Part shown: one piece after another, positions 63,911 through 64,000 of the stretch | How the letters are laid out: every line of letters starts with the position of its first letter | How positions within the stretch are numbered: the first letter of the stretch is position 1 | Assembly: GCF_900609045.1 (NCBI RefSeq) | Contig: NZ_UXAV01000041.1 | Span: 1 to 64,000, forward strand | Direction of reading: 5' to 3' | DNA length: 64,000 nt | Source of the DNA: Filibacter tadaridae | GTDB taxonomy: Bacteria; Bacillota; Bacilli; Bacillales_A; Planococcaceae | Notes under the pieces: model-generated | The model's input: only the letters and a program-made list of their open reading frames with translations | Told to the model about the DNA's origin: nothing | Databases searched by the model: none | Made by a program: the position numbers and the translations under genes

Positions 63911-64000
63911 GGAGGGATTTTTGTAGAATAAAAAAGATTTACGTTTGAAAGGAATACAAGCCGACAGTTCAGTATATTAATACAAATTTGATAACAATGT

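Overview
The window looks like chromosome of a low-GC, endospore-forming Bacillales member, most likely Planococcaceae close to Sporosarcina. This rests on the GerA/GerB/GerC germinant-receptor operon, the GerW-type and LytH-type sporulation proteins, Bacillus-type YitT, YpsA, YmaF, HelD and GerW families, a serine T-box leader, a PerR-type box before catalase, and many AGGAGG-type ribosome sites with GTG/TTG starts. No rRNA, tRNA, CRISPR array or complete prophage was seen. The only transposase is the ISLre2-type fragment cut by the left edge.

Layout. 1-7.8 kb: transposase end, a SIMPL/GerW pair, then a minus-strand run of small genes (an ASCH-DUF2785 fusion, nucleotidyltransferase-like protein, DUF2087, GNATs, DUF402, a GNAT remnant, an SDR-like protein) and a YitT membrane protein. 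7.9-16 kb: a divergent MFS efflux pump/TetR pair with two clear operators and the pstSCAB phosphate operon with a Pho box. These two blocks are separated and bounded by three near-identical copies of a structured RNA gene. 16-20.5 kb: DUF3889 protein and the germinant-receptor operon. 20.7-32.3 kb: ypsA followed by a second large structured RNA, a glycerophosphodiesterase, a class-I amidotransferase-like hydrolase, a hydratase, a thioredoxin, LytH, the DbpA helicase, a prolyl oligopeptidase, small membrane proteins and an Rpn-type nuclease. 32.4-38 kb: a serine T-box controlling a class-V aminotransferase plus serA, a HAD phosphatase, a 2'-5' RNA ligase-like protein and CorA. 38.2-43.4 kb: YmaF and a heme-copper oxidase-superfamily operon with its Crp/Fnr-type regulator. 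43.4-56 kb: saccharopine-dehydrogenase-like protein, HelD, a chemoreceptor, an enolase-superfamily/GNAT/regulator/NhaC group, YitT and DUF5658. 56-64 kb: catalase, the selenouridine pair mnmH-selD, DinB, a TraB-family protein and YjdM, with tandem repeats between.

Most notable points. (1) The oxidase-like operon at 38.7-42.3 kb has the order subunit IIa, CuA subunit II, subunit I, SCO/SenC, small membrane protein. Subunit I keeps all heme and CuB histidines but has Asn where oxygen-reducing enzymes have the cross-linked active-site Tyr. With a textbook Crp/Fnr palindrome upstream, this argues for a nitric oxide reductase related to the norSY-senC-orf1 type rather than a ba3 oxygen reductase. 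(2) A roughly 250-nt RNA occurs three times with its own promoter and terminator; differences between copies lie in predicted loops or are compensated. (3) A second RNA of about 290 nt follows ypsA. (4) Two genes, ypsA and a 2'-5' RNA ligase-like gene, appear to use the rare start codons ATT and ATA behind strong ribosome sites. All structure, family and function calls are by reading; no database search was run.
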